Source: Candidatus Moranbacteria bacterium UBA2282 (GTDB taxonomy: Bacteria; Patescibacteriota; Minisyncoccia; Moranbacterales; UBA2206). From it: 19,613 nucleotides of DNA. Below the pieces are notes generated by a model, which did not search any database, had not been told where the DNA came from, and was given only the letters and a program-made list of their open reading frames with translations. The stretch covers positions 1-19,613 of the forward strand of contig DDWQ01000002.1 in NCBI GenBank assembly GCA_002345745.1. The letters are read 5' to 3'. A program made the translations under genes and the position numbers. Positions 6,491-13,840 of the stretch are shown here, piece by piece. The stretch's first letter is position 1, and the number at the start of each line of letters is the position of its first letter.

Positions 6491-6772
6491 ATGTTTATTA
6501 ATCCAGAGTTTGATATGACGGTGACGATAATATTGTTGATAGTATCAGCAATAATTTCACTCATAGTTTATGCATTTTCCAGAAAGCCATTTAAAGCCCT
6601 AATTATATTTTCGGTTTTGGCAAACCTGTCGTTTTTGCTGAGCATTGACTCAATTATGTTTATCGTATATCACATAAAATGGCTCAAATCATTTGCGGCT
6701 TTTGTCTGGCCAGTCATAAATGTAATTTTAATAATTAAATATTTCAAAAATAAAAATGAAAAGAATAAATAG
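6491..6772 (+). CDS. Small three-helix membrane protein, unknown
   Basis: A 93-aa protein with about three hydrophobic helices (roughly 10-28, 34-58 and 67-84) and a Lys/Asn-rich cytoplasmic tail. GGAAG at about 6477-6481 could serve as a Shine-Dalgarno. The last 17 nt overlap the start of the hydrolase gene in another frame, so translation is probably coupled and the two may work together, for example in membrane tethering or export. I do not recognise a family. The 173-nt gap upstream holds only short hairpins (AGGACcGTCCT, GATGTaaaaaACATC). Confidence 0.7.
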   Translation: MFINPEFDMTVTIILLIVSAIISLIVYAFSRKPFKALIIFSVLANLSFLLSIDSIMFIVYHIKWLKSFAAFVWPVINVILIIKYFKNKNEKNK

Positions 6773-9362
6773 GCAACTATTTGTTGCATTTTTAATTTTT
6801 ACATTTACTATTTCTCCGCTATCATTTTCAAATATCACGGAACTTCTAAGGGTTGATGCCTCACAGGATATAACGGGTTATCAAGAATGGAATCAAGATT
6901 TGGCTATTGATAGCAATGTGACAGTGCTTGCAGGTGCAACGCTGGTCATAAATAAAGGTGTACATATTTCTTTCACGCAAAAATGGCTAAATCTAAATGT
7001 ATATGGAACACTGATTATTAAGGGAACACCCAGTGCACCTGTGACCTTGAGCGGGGTGGATAAGGATAATTTTGCCATAATAACTAGACAAGATTCAACG
7101 ACAATAATTAGCAATGCCAATATAGTTAACGGCGGATATACGGCATTTCAGGTCAAAGCACTAACAAATACTGCTACAGCTTCTGGCTATAAGGGAGCGT
7201 TGCAAGTTGATGGTGGAAATGTAAAAGTGCGTAACACAATTTTTAAAAATAGTAGTAATGCTGTGCTAGTTTCAACAGATGTTGCCAATGTGCATATTAA
7301 CTATTCAAAATTTATTGACAATGGTTTTGATGTTGATGCTCCCAACGGAACAGATTTTAAATATAATTGGTGGGGACAATCAACTGGACCAATTCAAATA
7401 TGCAATACATATCCTAGCGGCGAACAGTGTTATTATGAAAAAATATATGGCGATTTTGATTTTTCCAACTGGTTGCCACAACCTGATTTTCATGACCCAG
7501 TCATAATCATTCCAGGAATTTTTGGTTCCGCAGAAGAAGGTGGGCAACTGCAACTGGATCCAGTTTTTCATACCTATGATAATCTGTATGCTGAATTTGC
7601 TAATAATGGATATGTTCCAGATAAAGACTTGTTTATTTTCCCATACGAATGGCGAGATAGCAATATTGAAAATGCCAAGAAATTAAAAAGTAAAATTGAC
7701 GAGATAAAAAGCATAACCAGTTGGCCAAGAGTGGATGTGTTGGCACATTCGATGGGCGGATTGTTAGCGCGAGAATATATCGAATCAGGTTATTATGGCA
7801 ATGATGTTGATCAGCTGATTACATTGGCCACGCCTAATTTGGGAGCTCCAGAGACCTATATGAAATGGGAGGGTGATGGCTGGTTTTGGAGTCCAGTGGA
7901 CATTTATATGAATCATATTGTGAAACAAGAGGCCAAAGAAAATGGATTTGCCGATACTTTTGATTATATACACAATCGACCAATTGCATCCTTGCAAGAA
8001 CTTTTGCCAACCTATAGCTATTTGTATGAGGCAGATAACGGCAAAAATTTGAGAGTCTATCCAAATGATTATCCACGCAATGAGTTTTTGGAAAATCTCA
8101 ATGCCAATTCAAGTAAATTAAGTTCGGTTGAATATAATAAGATCGTTGGAAACTTACAAGATAACGAGAGTACGGTTTCTGGCATCAATGTAGTGAATGC
8201 AGATATGGGTAAATATTGGATACATGGCTATCCTTTAGGCTTTGAAATTCCAGGAACAGATCGTGGGACAATAAAATCAAGTGGTGATGGAGTTATTCCA
8301 TTCGATTCAGCCAAAAGTGTGGATATAAAATCAGACAACCTGATTGAATTGCCATCGGATCATCGAAGTATTGTGACTGACGCACAAAAAGATGTTTTGG
8401 AATTGCTCACCGGCACACGACCAACAACGGAAGTCAAAAATAGTATAATCAAGAATATGTTTATGGCACAAGTCTTTTCGCCAATTGATATTCAGATAGT
8501 TGCGCCAGATGGCAAACGAGTTGGCAAAGATTTTGCAACTGGGAAAATTCTAAATGAAATTGATGGTGCCTATTATACTGGTTATACTACAAAAAACGAA
8601 TTCGTAACTATCCCAAATCCAATTAAAGGAATATATAAGATTTTGACTGAAGGCATAGGTGATGGTGCATATACAATAGAAACAACGGAAATGGATCAAA
8701 ATGCCAGAGGTGTTGCAGGTCAAGTGATCAATACTATTGAGGGTATTGCTGTGGTTGGGCAAAAAGAAGAAAAAACAGTGGAGGTTAAAGGAGTTGAAAT
8801 TATTGATAATGTGGATACAGTGGCGCCAGAAGCCAGAATGTTTTTTGACACCAAAACAAATTTAATAGTAGTGGAAGGCGTGGATGAAAATCCAACGACA
8901 GTGGCATATTTCACAGCACCAAAATTTAAAAAGAATCAGAAGCAGAAAGACAAAATAACCACAGCCACAATAACTGACCAAGCAGGGAATGTCACAATTC
9001 TCAAATATACAGAAAAGTTTGTGAATCATAATCGCAGAGTGGCTGTTGAGCTAAATTCAATCAGCTACAATGGCGTTGTGACCAATCTTTATGATACAAT
9101 AGCAAAGTACAATTGGACTCTGGGCAGAAAAGATGAGATATATAGAATGTTTGCGACCAATCTGCACACAGCTTCTAGTACAGTTGAATCACACTATCGA
9201 CCAAAACAAAATATCACGATGATTATGACGAGACCGCAAGAGCTAGATGACAATCGTGATGATGACAATGATGCTGATAGGCGAGCAACCAAGCAAAAAT
9301 TAGCAGGTTTAGTTATCCCTGCGCTGGTGACCAAACAGGGCGTGATTGAAATTAAATATTAA
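6756..9362 (+). CDS. Secreted beta-helix / LCAT-like alpha/beta-hydrolase fusion
   Basis: An 868-aa exported protein. After a hydrophobic signal segment (about 8-28), residues about 40-245 form a right-handed parallel beta-helix. Evidence for this includes successive INKG, LNVYGTLIIKG and NAVLVS turns, and a closing YNWWGQSTGP motif typical of such repeats. Residues about 248-570 are a lipase/LCAT-like (PF02450-type) hydrolase: PVIIIPGIFGSAE with the oxyanion region, then LAHSMGG with nucleophile Ser332. Asp511 (SSGDGVIP) and His536 (SDHRSIV) are the likely other triad members. The C-terminal 300 residues are beta-rich and end in a D/R-rich stretch. The substrate is unknown; lipids or acyl esters at the surface are likely from the family. 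It starts within the preceding small membrane-protein gene. Confidence 0.88.
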   Translation: MKRINRQLFVAFLIFTFTISPLSFSNITELLRVDASQDITGYQEWNQDLAIDSNVTVLAGATLVINKGVHISFTQKWLNLNVYGTLIIKGTPSAPVTLSGVDKDNFAIITRQDSTTIISNANIVNGGYTAFQVKALTNTATASGYKGALQVDGGNVKVRNTIFKNSSNAVLVSTDVANVHINYSKFIDNGFDVDAPNGTDFKYNWWGQSTGPIQICNTYPSGEQCYYEKIYGDFDFSNWLPQPDFHDPVIIIPGIFGSAEEGGQLQLDPVFHTYDNLYAEFANNGYVPDKDLFIFPYEWRDSNIENAKKLKSKIDEIKSITSWPRVDVLAHSMGGLLAREYIESGYYGNDVDQLITLATPNLGAPETYMKWEGDGWFWSPVDIYMNHIVKQEAKENGFADTFDYIHNRPIASLQELLPTYSYLYEADNGKNLRVYPNDYPRNEFLENLNANSSKLSSVEYNKIVGNLQDNESTVSGINVVNADMGKYWIHGYPLGFEIPGTDRGTIKSSGDGVIPFDSAKSVDIKSDNLIELPSDHRSIVTDAQKDVLELLTGTRPTTEVKNSIIKNMFMAQVFSPIDIQIVAPDGKRVGKDFATGKILNEIDGAYYTGYTTKNEFVTIPNPIKGIYKILTEGIGDGAYTIETTEMDQNARGVAGQVINTIEGIAVVGQKEEKTVEVKGVEIIDNVDTVAPEARMFFDTKTNLIVVEGVDENPTTVAYFTAPKFKKNQKQKDKITTATITDQAGNVTILKYTEKFVNHNRRVAVELNSISYNGVVTNLYDTIAKYNWTLGRKDEIYRMFATNLHTASSTVESHYRPKQNITMIMTRPQELDDNRDDDNDADRRATKQKLAGLVIPALVTKQGVIEIKY

Positions 9363-9380
9363 TTAATTTTTTAAAAAAAA

Positions 9381-9466
9381 ATGAGTAAAAAAATGTTTTG
9401 TGGGTTGGCTTGCTAGGTGTTGGATTATTTTTTGTTGCAATGTATCCGGTTAAAGAAACAAAATAA
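9381..9466 (+). pseudogene. Possible frameshifted one-helix micro-protein
   Basis: ATG AGT AAA AAA starts a frame that stops after 11 codons. From 9398 another frame reads LWVGLLGVGLFFVAMYPVKETK and stops at 9464-9466. One extra A in the run of seven A's (9387-9393) would join the two parts into a 28-aa basic-start, single-helix, KETK-tailed peptide. This may be a decayed gene, a phase-variable one, or a base-calling error in the homopolymer. There is no Shine-Dalgarno and no independent support. Confidence 0.35.
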
Positions 9467-9500
9467 AACAAAACAAAATAAAGCAAAGCAAAGCAAAGCA
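9456..9500. repeat. Nine consecutive AAnnA pentamers before the trpR-like promoter
   Basis: The tract reads in exact 5-bp register as AAACA, AAATA, AAACA, AAACA, AAATA, then AAGCA four times. It ends five bases before the -35 box at 9505. Such a tract can gain or lose units by slippage and, being A-rich in repeated phase, could act as an UP-like or bent region. Confidence 0.85.
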
Positions 9501-9504
9501 ACTA

Positions 9505-9537
9505 TTTACAAACACTTCAGTAAGCTAGTATACTGAA
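9505..9537 (+). promoter_or_regulatory. Promoter with overlapping palindromic operator
   Basis: TTTACA (9505-9510), an 18-nt spacer and TATACT (9529-9534) form a sigma70-type promoter with an 8-nt leader to the ATG at 9549. The spacer and -10 are covered by the palindrome TTCAGTA-8 nt-TACTGAA (9516-9537; 9 of 11 half-site positions symmetric). A repressor bound there would block RNA polymerase. The adjacent gene encodes a TrpR-family DNA-binding protein, so autorepression is the simplest reading. Confidence 0.7.
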
Positions 9538-9548
9538 ATAAAAATAAT

Positions 9549-9977
9549 ATGTCTGGAAAAGTTAGATACAATTTATTATCTGAACAAGAGAGAAAGAAAT
9601 ATCTTGGAGATTTTTATTCTATGGTTTCAATTTTGAAAACGCGGGATGAAGTGAAAAATTTTTTCAAGGATCTTCTAACTTTAAGTGAGATTGTGATGAT
9701 ATCGAGAAGAATCCAAATTGCCAGGTTATTGTTGGATGGACAAACATATGAAACAATCAAGAAAAAATTAAAAGTCGGCACAGCGACTATTTGCCAGGTT
9801 GAGAAATGGTTGAATAATGGTTTTGGTGGGTATCGAAAAACTATTGCAGACTATAAGAAAAAATATCCCGCAAAAAGTGATTTTGAAAAATTTGGTTATC
9901 CGGAATTGACTAAAGAGTGGACAAGAAAAAAATATCCATTGCAACATCTTTTGATTAATTTTTTAGATAAAAAGTAA
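9549..9977 (+). CDS. TrpR/YerC-family transcriptional regulator
   Basis: A 142-aa protein. Residues about 10-95 match the TrpR/YerC-YecD fold: an initial helical part (DFYSMVSILKTRDEVKNFFKDLLTLSEI), then SRRIQIARLLLDGQTYETIKKKLKVGTATICQVEKWL as the helix-turn-helix. E. coli TrpR binds operators as a dimer when loaded with tryptophan, whereas YerC-type relatives have unknown effectors. The C-terminal 45 residues are basic (YRKTIADYKKKYP, then ELTKEWTRKKYPLQHLL) and extend beyond the usual ~100-residue YerC/TrpR length. No trp genes are nearby. The gene has its own promoter/operator and terminator, built from the same 28-bp sequence. I assign no gene symbol because the effector is unknown. Confidence 0.88.
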   Translation: MSGKVRYNLLSEQERKKYLGDFYSMVSILKTRDEVKNFFKDLLTLSEIVMISRRIQIARLLLDGQTYETIKKKLKVGTATICQVEKWLNNGFGGYRKTIADYKKKYPAKSDFEKFGYPELTKEWTRKKYPLQHLLINFLDKK

Positions 9978-10013
9978 ACACTTCAGTAAGCTAGTATACT
10001 GAAGTGTTTTTTA
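9976..10013 (+). terminator. Terminator made from a copy of the upstream operator
   Basis: A perfect 13-bp stem: AAACACTTCAGTA (9976-9988) pairs with TACTGAAGTGTTT (9997-10009) across the loop agctagta, followed by more T's. It begins within the stop codon of the regulator gene. The first 28 bases (9976-10003) are identical to 9510-9537 upstream of the gene. Confidence 0.85.
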
Positions 10014-10095
10014 ATGCAATCGCACTTAATAATGGATAGTGGGAGCGATAGTAGCTCTTTAACATCTTTGGACAAACATTTCAGTAAAAATGTGC

Positions 10096-10160
10096 TAAAG
10101 TCATAGGGTAGCCTGAAATTTTTCTGACACTCAAAAACCCTTCTTCGGAGGGATTTTTGT
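10096..10160 (+). ncRNA. Candidate small RNA unit (extended -10 plus terminator)
   Basis: TGcTAAAGT (starting at 10093) resembles an extended -10 box. About 35 nt after the predicted start lies a hairpin, AAAAACCCT/AGGGATTTTT, with a TCTTCGG loop and a T-rich 3' side (10133-10160). No peptide of interest is encoded. The region also contains aaacatttcagta (10074-10086), one mismatch from the 13-nt left arm of the trpR-like palindrome. Only the terminator is well supported; a short leader or sRNA of about 50 nt is inferred. Confidence 0.35.
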
Positions 10161-10195
10161 TTATTTGAGTCAATTTTGAAGTTTATCCAGTCGTC

Positions 10196-10224
10196 TTGAA
10201 AAAAAAGCTCATATAGCATATACT
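10196..10224 (+). promoter_or_regulatory. Sigma70-type promoter of murA
   Basis: TTGAAA (10196-10201), a 17-nt spacer and TATACT (10219-10224). The predicted start is near 10231, leaving a leader of about 29 nt before the ATG at 10260. That leader has no evident Shine-Dalgarno. Confidence 0.7.
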
Positions 10225-10259
10225 TAACTTATTGCATAATAAGTCTAATAATCTAAAAA

Positions 10260-11528
10260 ATGGAATATTTTGAAATTAAAGGCGGAAAAAAGCTCAAAGG
10301 TGAAATAGATGTGCGTGGCTCAAAAAACGCTACAACGCCAATTCTAGCTGCAACCTTGTTAACTAAGGAGGAATGTATTATCTCTAATATTCCCTTGATT
10401 GAAGATGTTTTTCGTATGATTGAAATTTTGCAAAGTATGGGTGTTGAAATTCGCAGAATTGGTGAGCGAAAAATTAGCGTTAAAGCTGACCAAATTGATC
10501 CGGAAAAAATTGACGTGGAAAAAGTTAAACAATTGCGTTCCTCAATTTTACTGCTTGGTTCTCTCAGCGCGCGTTTTGATAAATTTAAACTCTATCATCC
10601 CGGTGGCTGTGTCATTGGTGCACGACCAGTGGGCACACATTTTGACGCTTTGCATAAGATGGGAATTGAAATTTTGCAAAAAGAAAAATATTATTTAGTA
10701 AATGCTAAAAAAAGAAAATCTGCCAAAGTGGTATTGCGTGAAATGTCAGTGACCGCCACAGAGAATGCGATGATGTTGGCTGCAATGATGCCTGGTAAAA
10801 CTGTGCTAAAAATTTGTGCTACTGAACCGCATGTAGCAGATTTGGGAAAGTTTCTCATTTCACTCGGCGCTAAAATTAACGGGTTGGGGACGCACACACT
10901 AGAAATAATCGGGACAAAAAAATTACACGGCGCAAAACATACCATCATCCCTGACGCGAATGAAGCTGCTACATTTTTGATTATGGGTGTTGCAACTGGC
11001 AGTCCGATTCGCGTGAAAAATGCAACCGAAAATCATTTGGACTTGGTGTTGGAAAAATTACGGGAATTTGGCGCAGATTTCAAAATCGGCAAAGGATATA
11101 TTGATGTTGTGCCAGCGAAAAAGCTGAAAGCGATTAGCAAGCTCGACACGCGAACCTATCCAGGAATTCCGTCAGATGTGCAGGCACCATTTGGAATTTT
11201 GGCAACGCAAGCGGAAGGACAGACTTTGATGCATGACACTCTTTTTGAAGGACGCTTCAATTATGTTGGTGAAATAAAACGGATGGGAGCCAAAGCTGAG
11301 GTTGTGGATGTTCATCAAGTTTTGATTACCGGTCCGACAAACCTGACTGGTCAGGAGATAAAAAGTTTTGATTTGCGTGCCGGAGCATCGTTGATAATTG
11401 CGGCACTTTTGGCAAATGGTAAAACAATTATTAAAGACATCTATCAAGTTGATCGTGGCTATGAAAAAATCGAAGAGCGCTTGCAAAAGTTGGGTGCGAA
11501 TATTAAGAGGATTGTAATTGAAAATTAA
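10260..11528 (+). CDS. murA: UDP-N-acetylglucosamine 1-carboxyvinyltransferase
   Basis: A 422-aa cytoplasmic enzyme that transfers enolpyruvate from PEP to UDP-GlcNAc, the first committed step of peptidoglycan synthesis. Diagnostic parts are RGSKNATTPILAA with Lys22-Asn23, LRSSILLLG (Arg93), HPGGCVIGARPVG with the catalytic Cys117 (the residue alkylated by fosfomycin), PSDVQAPF with the catalytic-base region, and RAGASLIIAAL near the C-terminus. Length and domain repeats (inside-out alpha/beta barrel) are normal for the family. It heads a cluster with mreB, glycosyltransferases, holB and ftsQ. Because Cys117 is kept, fosfomycin sensitivity would be predicted from sequence alone. Confidence 0.97.
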   Translation: MEYFEIKGGKKLKGEIDVRGSKNATTPILAATLLTKEECIISNIPLIEDVFRMIEILQSMGVEIRRIGERKISVKADQIDPEKIDVEKVKQLRSSILLLGSLSARFDKFKLYHPGGCVIGARPVGTHFDALHKMGIEILQKEKYYLVNAKKRKSAKVVLREMSVTATENAMMLAAMMPGKTVLKICATEPHVADLGKFLISLGAKINGLGTHTLEIIGTKKLHGAKHTIIPDANEAATFLIMGVATGSPIRVKNATENHLDLVLEKLREFGADFKIGKGYIDVVPAKKLKAISKLDTRTYPGIPSDVQAPFGILATQAEGQTLMHDTLFEGRFNYVGEIKRMGAKAEVVDVHQVLITGPTNLTGQEIKSFDLRAGASLIIAALLANGKTIIKDIYQVDRGYEKIEERLQKLGANIKRIVIEN

Positions 11529-11541
11529 AGAATTAAAAATT

Positions 11542-11573
11542 AATTTTAAATTTGAAATTTTAAATTTAAAATT
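11542..11573. repeat. AT-only 12-bp inverted repeat between murA and mreB
   Basis: AATTTTAAATTT (11542-11553) and AAATTTAAAATT (11562-11573) are perfect reverse complements with an 8-nt loop. With the preceding words (gaaaattaaagaattaaaaatt) it resembles a degenerate copy of the AT-rich repeat family at 4057-4192. It is too AT-rich to be a strong terminator. Confidence 0.6.
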
Positions 11574-11584
11574 ATGGACTGAAT

Positions 11585-12592
11585 ATGTTTATCAGAAAAA
11601 TCGGAATAGATTTAGGCACAGCGAATACTTTGATGTTTGTTCCCGGCAAGGGGATTGTTTCCAATGAGCCGAGCGTGGTGGCAATTTCAATTTTGGATAA
11701 TAAAGTTTTGGCGATTGGCAACGAAGCCAAAGATATGTTGGGTCGGACACCTGACACGATTATGGCTAGTCGGCCAATGAAGGATGGCGTGATTGCTGAT
11801 TACAAAATCACAGAAGCAATGCTGAAATATTTTATCAACAAAGCCAGTGGAAAATTCAGACTAGTGCGACCGGAAATTATGATTTCAATTCCAGCGGGCG
11901 TAACAAGCACAGAACGACGGGCGGTGATTGATGCGGCGATTCGTGCTGGAGCAAAGACGGCCTATGTCGTGAAAGAACCAGTGCTTGCGGCAATCGGGGC
12001 GGGCATTCCTATTAATTCGCCCGCTGGTAATATGATTATTGATATCGGTGGTGGAACTTCGGAAGTAGCCATAATTTCCTTGGGTGGCATTGTGGCAGCT
12101 CACAGTGCACGCGTCGGAGGCAATAGAATAGACAAAGCCATAGCAGATTATATAAAAAGAAAACACGGTCTAGTAATTGGTGATCGCACGGCGGAAGATA
12201 TTAAAATTAAAATTGGCTCTGCTCTGCCGTTGGTTAAAGAAGATCATATGGAGGTGCGTGGACGAGATTTGACTGGCGGAATGCCAAAGACGATTAAGAT
12301 TTCTTCTAATGAAGTGACGGAAGCTATTCAAGATGAATTGCGCGAAATTATTAATGCGATCAAGAAAGTTTTGCAAGAAACTCCACCGGAATTGGCGGCA
12401 GATGTGATGGACAAGGGAATGGTGCTGTCGGGTGGTGGCGCGCTTATTCGTAATCTAGATCAGTTAATCACTAAGACAATTGAGGTGCCCTGCTATGTGG
12501 CGGACGAACCATTACTGTGTGTCATCAAAGGAATTGGAATTGCTCTAGAAAATCTGGAATTGTATAAGCGGACGATAATGATAAATAAATAA
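11585..12592 (+). CDS. mreB: Rod-shape determining actin homologue MreB
   Basis: A 335-aa actin-fold ATPase that polymerises under the membrane and guides RodA-type wall synthesis. Motifs are phosphate-1 GIDLGTANT (7-15), the catalytic Glu131 in VKEP, phosphate-2 IDIGGGTSEVAI (152-163) and the adenosine motif SGGGALI (282-288). The length is typical. No recognisable amphipathic N-terminal extension is present (it begins MFIRKIG). In most bacteria mreC and mreD follow mreB; here a GT4 gene starts only 3 nt after the stop. Together with rodA at 2547 this implies a rod/elongation programme. Confidence 0.97.
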   Translation: MFIRKIGIDLGTANTLMFVPGKGIVSNEPSVVAISILDNKVLAIGNEAKDMLGRTPDTIMASRPMKDGVIADYKITEAMLKYFINKASGKFRLVRPEIMISIPAGVTSTERRAVIDAAIRAGAKTAYVVKEPVLAAIGAGIPINSPAGNMIIDIGGGTSEVAIISLGGIVAAHSARVGGNRIDKAIADYIKRKHGLVIGDRTAEDIKIKIGSALPLVKEDHMEVRGRDLTGGMPKTIKISSNEVTEAIQDELREIINAIKKVLQETPPELAADVMDKGMVLSGGGALIRNLDQLITKTIEVPCYVADEPLLCVIKGIGIALENLELYKRTIMINK

Positions 12593-12595
12593 ATT

Positions 12596-13789
12596 ATGAT
12601 CATAGGTATCGACGGCTCAAGAGCTTTTTTTCCACAACGGACGGGGATTGAGGAATATTCATATCAAGTTATTAAACACCTTGTGGATAAACTAAAGGAT
12701 CACGAGGTTGTTTTGTTTGTGCGCAAAAGCCAACAAATCAATTTCAGTTTGCCAGAAAATTGGACAGTGAAAATTATAAAATGGCCAAGATTTTGGACAC
12801 AAATTGGATTATCCTTGGAAATGCTGTTGCATCCCGTGGATGTGTTGTTTGTGCCGGCACATACGGTGCCATTTATTCACCCTGCCCGCAATGCTTCGCT
12901 TTTTATGTTAGCTCTTAGTATTCAAAGCATTCTTAAAACTTTGGGAATTAGTACTTATTATAATAAGCATAGCGATGCAGGCGGGCCCAAGAAAACCATC
13001 GTGACTGTTCATGGCTTGGAATATGAAATAATGCCACAAGCCTATTCTGGGTGGGAAAGGTTTTATATGCGTCTGTCTATTAAAAATTCTTGCCGCTGGG
13101 CACAAACAATTATTGCCGTATCTGAAAATACAAAGAAGGATTTAATGAGATTGTATCAAGTTCCGGAGAGTAAAATTGAGATTGTTTATGAAGGCTACGA
13201 GGATAATTTCGAAATTAAAAAATTCAAAATTGAATCGAAATTCAAAATTCAAAATTCGAAATTTTTGCTATTCATTGGCAGATTGGAGGAACGAAAAAAC
13301 ATTTTGGGAATAATTAAGGCGTTTGAAATATTAAAAGAAAAATATAGCATCCCGCATAAATTAGTTTTGGCAGGCAGGAGTGGCTATGGTTTTTCAAAAA
13401 TTGAAGTGGCTATTTCAAGTTCAAAATATAATATTGATATTGTGCAACTTGGTTTTGTACCTGATGAAGATAAGTTTCAATTAATCGCCCAAGCGGATGT
13501 TTTTATGTTTCCAACACTGTATGAAGGTTTTGGCATTCCAGTTTTGGAAGCACAAAGTGTGGGTGTGCCTGTTGTGACGAGCAATGTTTCTTCGTTGCCA
13601 GAAGTGGCAGGGGATTCAGCTATATTGGTTGATCCGAATGATTCAGTTTCTATGGCTGAGCAGACCTATGCACTTATTTCGAATAAAAGCCTGCGAGATG
13701 CTATAATAAAGAAAGGCTATGAGAATGTAGAAAAGTTCAGTTGTGAAAAATGTGCACAGGAAATAAGTGAGGTTTTGATAATGCGTTAG
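12596..13789 (+). CDS. GT4-family glycosyltransferase (group 1)
   Basis: A 397-aa GT-B fold enzyme, probably transferring a sugar from a nucleotide donor to a cell-surface glycan or lipid precursor. The N-terminal domain begins MIIGIDGSRAFFPQRTGIEEY, and the acceptor-side HGLEYE follows at about 140. The donor domain starts with LLFIGRLEERKN (about 224-235) and ends with the EX7E signature in EGFGIPVLEAQSVGVPVV. The linker at about residues 206-223 (KKFKIESKFKIQNSKF) is encoded by an AT-rich repeat listed separately. It lies 3 nt after mreB, so the two are surely co-transcribed. Donor and acceptor cannot be told from sequence. Confidence 0.92.
   Translation: MIIGIDGSRAFFPQRTGIEEYSYQVIKHLVDKLKDHEVVLFVRKSQQINFSLPENWTVKIIKWPRFWTQIGLSLEMLLHPVDVLFVPAHTVPFIHPARNASLFMLALSIQSILKTLGISTYYNKHSDAGGPKKTIVTVHGLEYEIMPQAYSGWERFYMRLSIKNSCRWAQTIIAVSENTKKDLMRLYQVPESKIEIVYEGYEDNFEIKKFKIESKFKIQNSKFLLFIGRLEERKNILGIIKAFEILKEKYSIPHKLVLAGRSGYGFSKIEVAISSSKYNIDIVQLGFVPDEDKFQLIAQADVFMFPTLYEGFGIPVLEAQSVGVPVVTSNVSSLPEVAGDSAILVDPNDSVSMAEQTYALISNKSLRDAIIKKGYENVEKFSCEKCAQEISEVLIMR
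13208..13266 (+). repeat. In-frame AT-rich repeat inside glycosyltransferase 1
   Basis: The DNA reads as iterated AAATTCAAAATT words (AATTCAAAATTCAAAATTCG at its end). These words also occur in the intergenic element at about 4099-4122. It is open in frame and encodes a Lys/Phe/Ile-rich, Ser/Gln-interrupted linker exactly before the donor-domain strand LLFIGRL. The catalytic motifs on either side are intact. Confidence 0.75.
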
Positions 13790-13821
13790 GGACTAAGTCC
13801 CCATAAGGGGGACTTAGTCCC
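13789..13821. repeat. Perfect 14-bp hairpin at the stop codon of glycosyltransferase 1
   Basis: GGGACTAAGTCCCC (13789-13802) and GGGGACTTAGTCCC (13808-13821) form a perfect stem with a 5-nt loop, ataag. The last base of the TAG stop is the first base of the stem. Each arm is itself nearly palindromic (GGGACTnAGTCCC). No T-run follows, so it is not a classic terminator. It may act as a REP-like element, an mRNA stabiliser or an attenuator between the two glycosyltransferase genes. Confidence 0.85.
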
Positions 13822-13840
13822 TCCTACAAAGAATAAACCT

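Noticed and set aside
9456..9500. CRISPR-like array
   Set aside because: Only 5-bp units with no spacers; it is a simple-sequence tract.
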